From the NCBI GenBank assembly GCA_964452095.1, contig CAYVKX010000051.1, forward strand, positions 1 to 15,245: a DNA stretch of 15,245 bases. The letters are read 5' to 3'. Below are positions 13,841 through 15,245 of this stretch, in pieces (positions within the stretch are counted from its first letter, which is position 1; every line of letters starts with the position of its first letter). The position numbers were made by a program, and so were the translations under genes. The notes beneath the pieces are model-generated. The model worked only from the letters and a program-made list of their open reading frames with translations. It was not told where the DNA came from and ran no database searches. Source of the stretch: DUAL01 sp964452095 (GTDB taxonomy: Bacteria; Bacteroidota; Bacteroidia; Flavobacteriales; BACL11).

Positions 13841-14639
13841 TATAATTATTTACAGCATTTCGGACAGAACCATATTCCTTTAACAAAGCATTTGCAGTTT
13901 CATAATCTACTTCTATTTCCTTCATTATCATTTTAGTTCCTCTATCTACTAATTTATTATTAGAAAGTTGCATATCTACCATTTTATTTCCTTTTACTTT
14001 CCCTAACTTTATCATTACAGAAGTAGAAATCATATTCAAAACTAATTTCTGTGCCGTTCCTGATTTCATACGAGTGCTTCCAGTTACAAATTCAGGACCA
14101 ACAACTACTTCAATAGGGAAATCAGAAACTTCAGAAAGAGGACTTCCTTCATTACAAACTACACAAGCAGTAGCTATATTTCTTTCCTGACATTTTTTAA
14201 GAGCACCAATAACATAAGGAGTAGTACCAGATGCAGCTATTCCTATTACCACATCATTTGTATTTATGTTGTATTCCGATAAATCCCTCCACCCTAACTC
14301 AGTATCATCTTCAGCAAATTCCACTGCTTTTCGCATAGCTTTATCTCCACCAGCCATAAGTCCAATAACCAAACCATGATCTACCCCAAAAGTTGGAGGA
14401 CATTCAGATGCATCTACAATTCCTAATCTTCCAGAAGTACCTGCACCAATATAAAACAATCGTCCCCCAATTTTCATTTTAGGAACAATTGTTGCAATTA
14501 ATTTTTCTATATGATTTATCTGTTTTTCTACAGACTTTGCTACCGTTTTATCTTCTCTATTTATATTTGTTAGAAGTTCTGAAACAGACATTTTGTCCAG
14601 ACCATCATAATTAGAGTCAGATTCAGTAGTTTTTTTCAT
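13833..14639 (-). CDS. murQ: N-acetylmuramic acid 6-phosphate etherase MurQ
   Basis: This cytosolic enzyme cleaves the lactyl ether of MurNAc-6-phosphate to give GlcNAc-6-phosphate and D-lactate in cell-wall recycling. The 268 residues are somewhat shorter than E. coli MurQ (298), as is common in Bacteroidota, because the C-terminal helical part is reduced. Visible features are the substrate-facing start DKMSVSELLTNINREDKTV (15-33) and the SIS-domain loop FYIGAGTSGRLGIVDASECPPTFG (62-85) with the catalytic Glu79. A second acidic residue, Glu110, lies in AEDD, with GIAASGTTPYV (133-143) and TGSTRMKSGTAQK (186-198) further on. Its ATG directly follows the stop of the E1 gene (TAAATG), so the two are likely coupled. 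The 3' end overlaps the small membrane protein gene by eight bases. Confidence 0.96.
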   Translation of the reverse strand: MKKTTESDSNYDGLDKMSVSELLTNINREDKTVAKSVEKQINHIEKLIATIVPKMKIGGRLFYIGAGTSGRLGIVDASECPPTFGVDHGLVIGLMAGGDKAMRKAVEFAEDDTELGWRDLSEYNINTNDVVIGIAASGTTPYVIGALKKCQERNIATACVVCNEGSPLSEVSDFPIEVVVGPEFVTGSTRMKSGTAQKLVLNMISTSVMIKLGKVKGNKMVDMQLSNNKLVDRGTKMIMKEIEVDYETANALLKEYGSVRNAVNNYNG

Positions 14640-15245
14640 TTAGTATAAAGGTGGAAATTTAGTAGGATTTACCTCATTCATCATTTCATAAACTTTCTCA
14701 AATACATCTTCAGATGATGGTTTTGTAAAGTAATCTCCATCTGCTCCGTAAGGAGGTCTGTGTGCTTTAGCTGCCAAAGTTTGCGGCTCAGAATCCAAGT
14801 AATTATACGCATCTTGTTCTTCTACAATCTTTTGTAAAATATATGCAGTAGCTCCACCAGGAACATCTTCATCTATTACTAATAATCTGTTTGTTTTCTT
14901 CAAACTTTCAACAATATCATGACTCAAATCGAAAGGAACTAAAGTTTGTGTATCAATTATTTCACATGAAATTCCTGCTCTTTCTAATTTTTCTGCAGCA
15001 TCCATTACCACTCTCCAAGTACTACCATAAGTTACTAATGTAATATCATCACCTTCTCTTGTTGTTTCTACTTTTCCTAATGGTACACGGAACTCACCAA
15101 TATTATTTGGCATTTTTTCTTTTATTCTATATCCATTCAAACATTCAATAACCATTGCTGGGTCGTTCGAATGCATTAAAGTATTATAAAATCCTGCAGC
15201 TCTGGTCATATCTCTTGGTACACATAAATACATTCCTCTTGTACC
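14640..15245 (-). CDS. 2-oxoacid dehydrogenase E1 component, beta-type C-terminal part (partial)
   Basis: Only the last ~201 residues are in the window; the reading frame stays open to the right edge (GTRG before the first visible Met), so the 5' end lies outside. The segment is the C-terminal half of an E1 beta/transketolase-like protein. It carries RDMTRAAGFYNTLM, PAMVIECLNGYR, the VTYGSTWRVVMDAAEKLERAG block that opens the C-terminal domain, EIIDTQTLVPFD, LLVIDEDVPGGATAYIL and a carboxy-terminal PTKFPPLY. In Bacteroidota such sequences usually belong to a single alpha-beta fused E1 subunit (about 650-800 residues), often named 2-oxoisovalerate dehydrogenase. Whether the substrate is pyruvate or branched-chain oxoacids cannot be told here. 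The stop immediately precedes the murQ ATG. Confidence 0.85.
   Translation of the reverse strand, partial: GTRGMYLCVPRDMTRAAGFYNTLMHSNDPAMVIECLNGYRIKEKMPNNIGEFRVPLGKVETTREGDDITLVTYGSTWRVVMDAAEKLERAGISCEIIDTQTLVPFDLSHDIVESLKKTNRLLVIDEDVPGGATAYILQKIVEEQDAYNYLDSEPQTLAAKAHRPPYGADGDYFTKPSSEDVFEKVYEMMNEVNPTKFPPLY

Noticed and set aside
1..15245. CRISPR array, insertion sequence, prophage, toxin-antitoxin or defence island
   Set aside because: No regularly spaced repeats, transposase or integrase motifs, long terminal inverted repeats or defence-type domains were seen; all sizeable frames are explained by cellular genes.

Overview
The window reads as AT-rich chromosomal DNA from a Bacteroidota bacterium, most likely Flavobacteriales-like. 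Four things point there: a type IX secretion (T9SS) C-terminal sorting domain on a secreted protein, Bacteroidota-typical families (START-like protein next to LptF, DUF4920 lipoprotein, stand-alone MnmD, DUF6095-like small membrane protein, fused-type 2-oxoacid dehydrogenase E1), several TAnnTTTG -7 promoter elements, and A/T-rich leaders without clear Shine-Dalgarno sequences. The finer taxonomic placement is inference.

Layout. At the left edge, on the minus strand, is a CAU-anticodon tRNA (elongator Met most likely), preceded by an isoprenylcysteine-methyltransferase-like membrane protein. From 938 to 7292 runs a tight plus-strand series: START-like protein, LptF/LptG permease (TTG start), GT4 glycosyltransferase, membrane GT2 glycosyltransferase, RibBA and TsaD. 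From the permease onward each gene overlaps the next by 4 to 11 bases. Convergent to it (7281-8695) is a minus-strand pair, YceI-family secreted protein then alpha/beta hydrolase, joined by an ATGA overlap. A plus-strand GNAT acetyltransferase follows and abuts, stop to stop, a minus-strand branched-chain aminotransferase (ilvE). Upstream of ilvE lies the only strong intrinsic terminator of the window, which ends a minus-strand T9SS-secreted protein gene (10363-11799).

The 254-base divergent region 11800-12053 carries a good plus-strand promoter, a candidate minus-strand promoter and a short inverted repeat. It precedes a plus-strand trio: DUF4920 lipoprotein, lipoprotein with a C-terminal CxxCH haem motif, and MnmD. 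The right end (13625-15245) is a minus-strand series: E1 beta-like 2-oxoacid dehydrogenase (5' end outside the window), MurQ, and a 71-residue DUF6095-like membrane protein.

How the genes relate. The left series combines envelope work (lipopolysaccharide export by LptF, sugar transfer by two glycosyltransferases) with core metabolism and translation (riboflavin precursors, t6A37 of tRNA). MurQ recycles cell-wall MurNAc-6-phosphate, and MnmD finishes the wobble-uridine modification of tRNA. IlvE makes or degrades branched-chain amino acids. The acyl acceptor specificity of the E1 protein cannot be read from the fragment. No insertion sequence, phage gene, CRISPR array, toxin-antitoxin pair or defence cassette is visible. 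This is essentially an ordinary core region. The points most worth a second look are the DUF4920/haem-lipoprotein pair with its promoter, the AT-rich glycosyltransferase pair embedded between lptF and ribBA, and three convergent gene pairs that overlap or abut at their stop codons.
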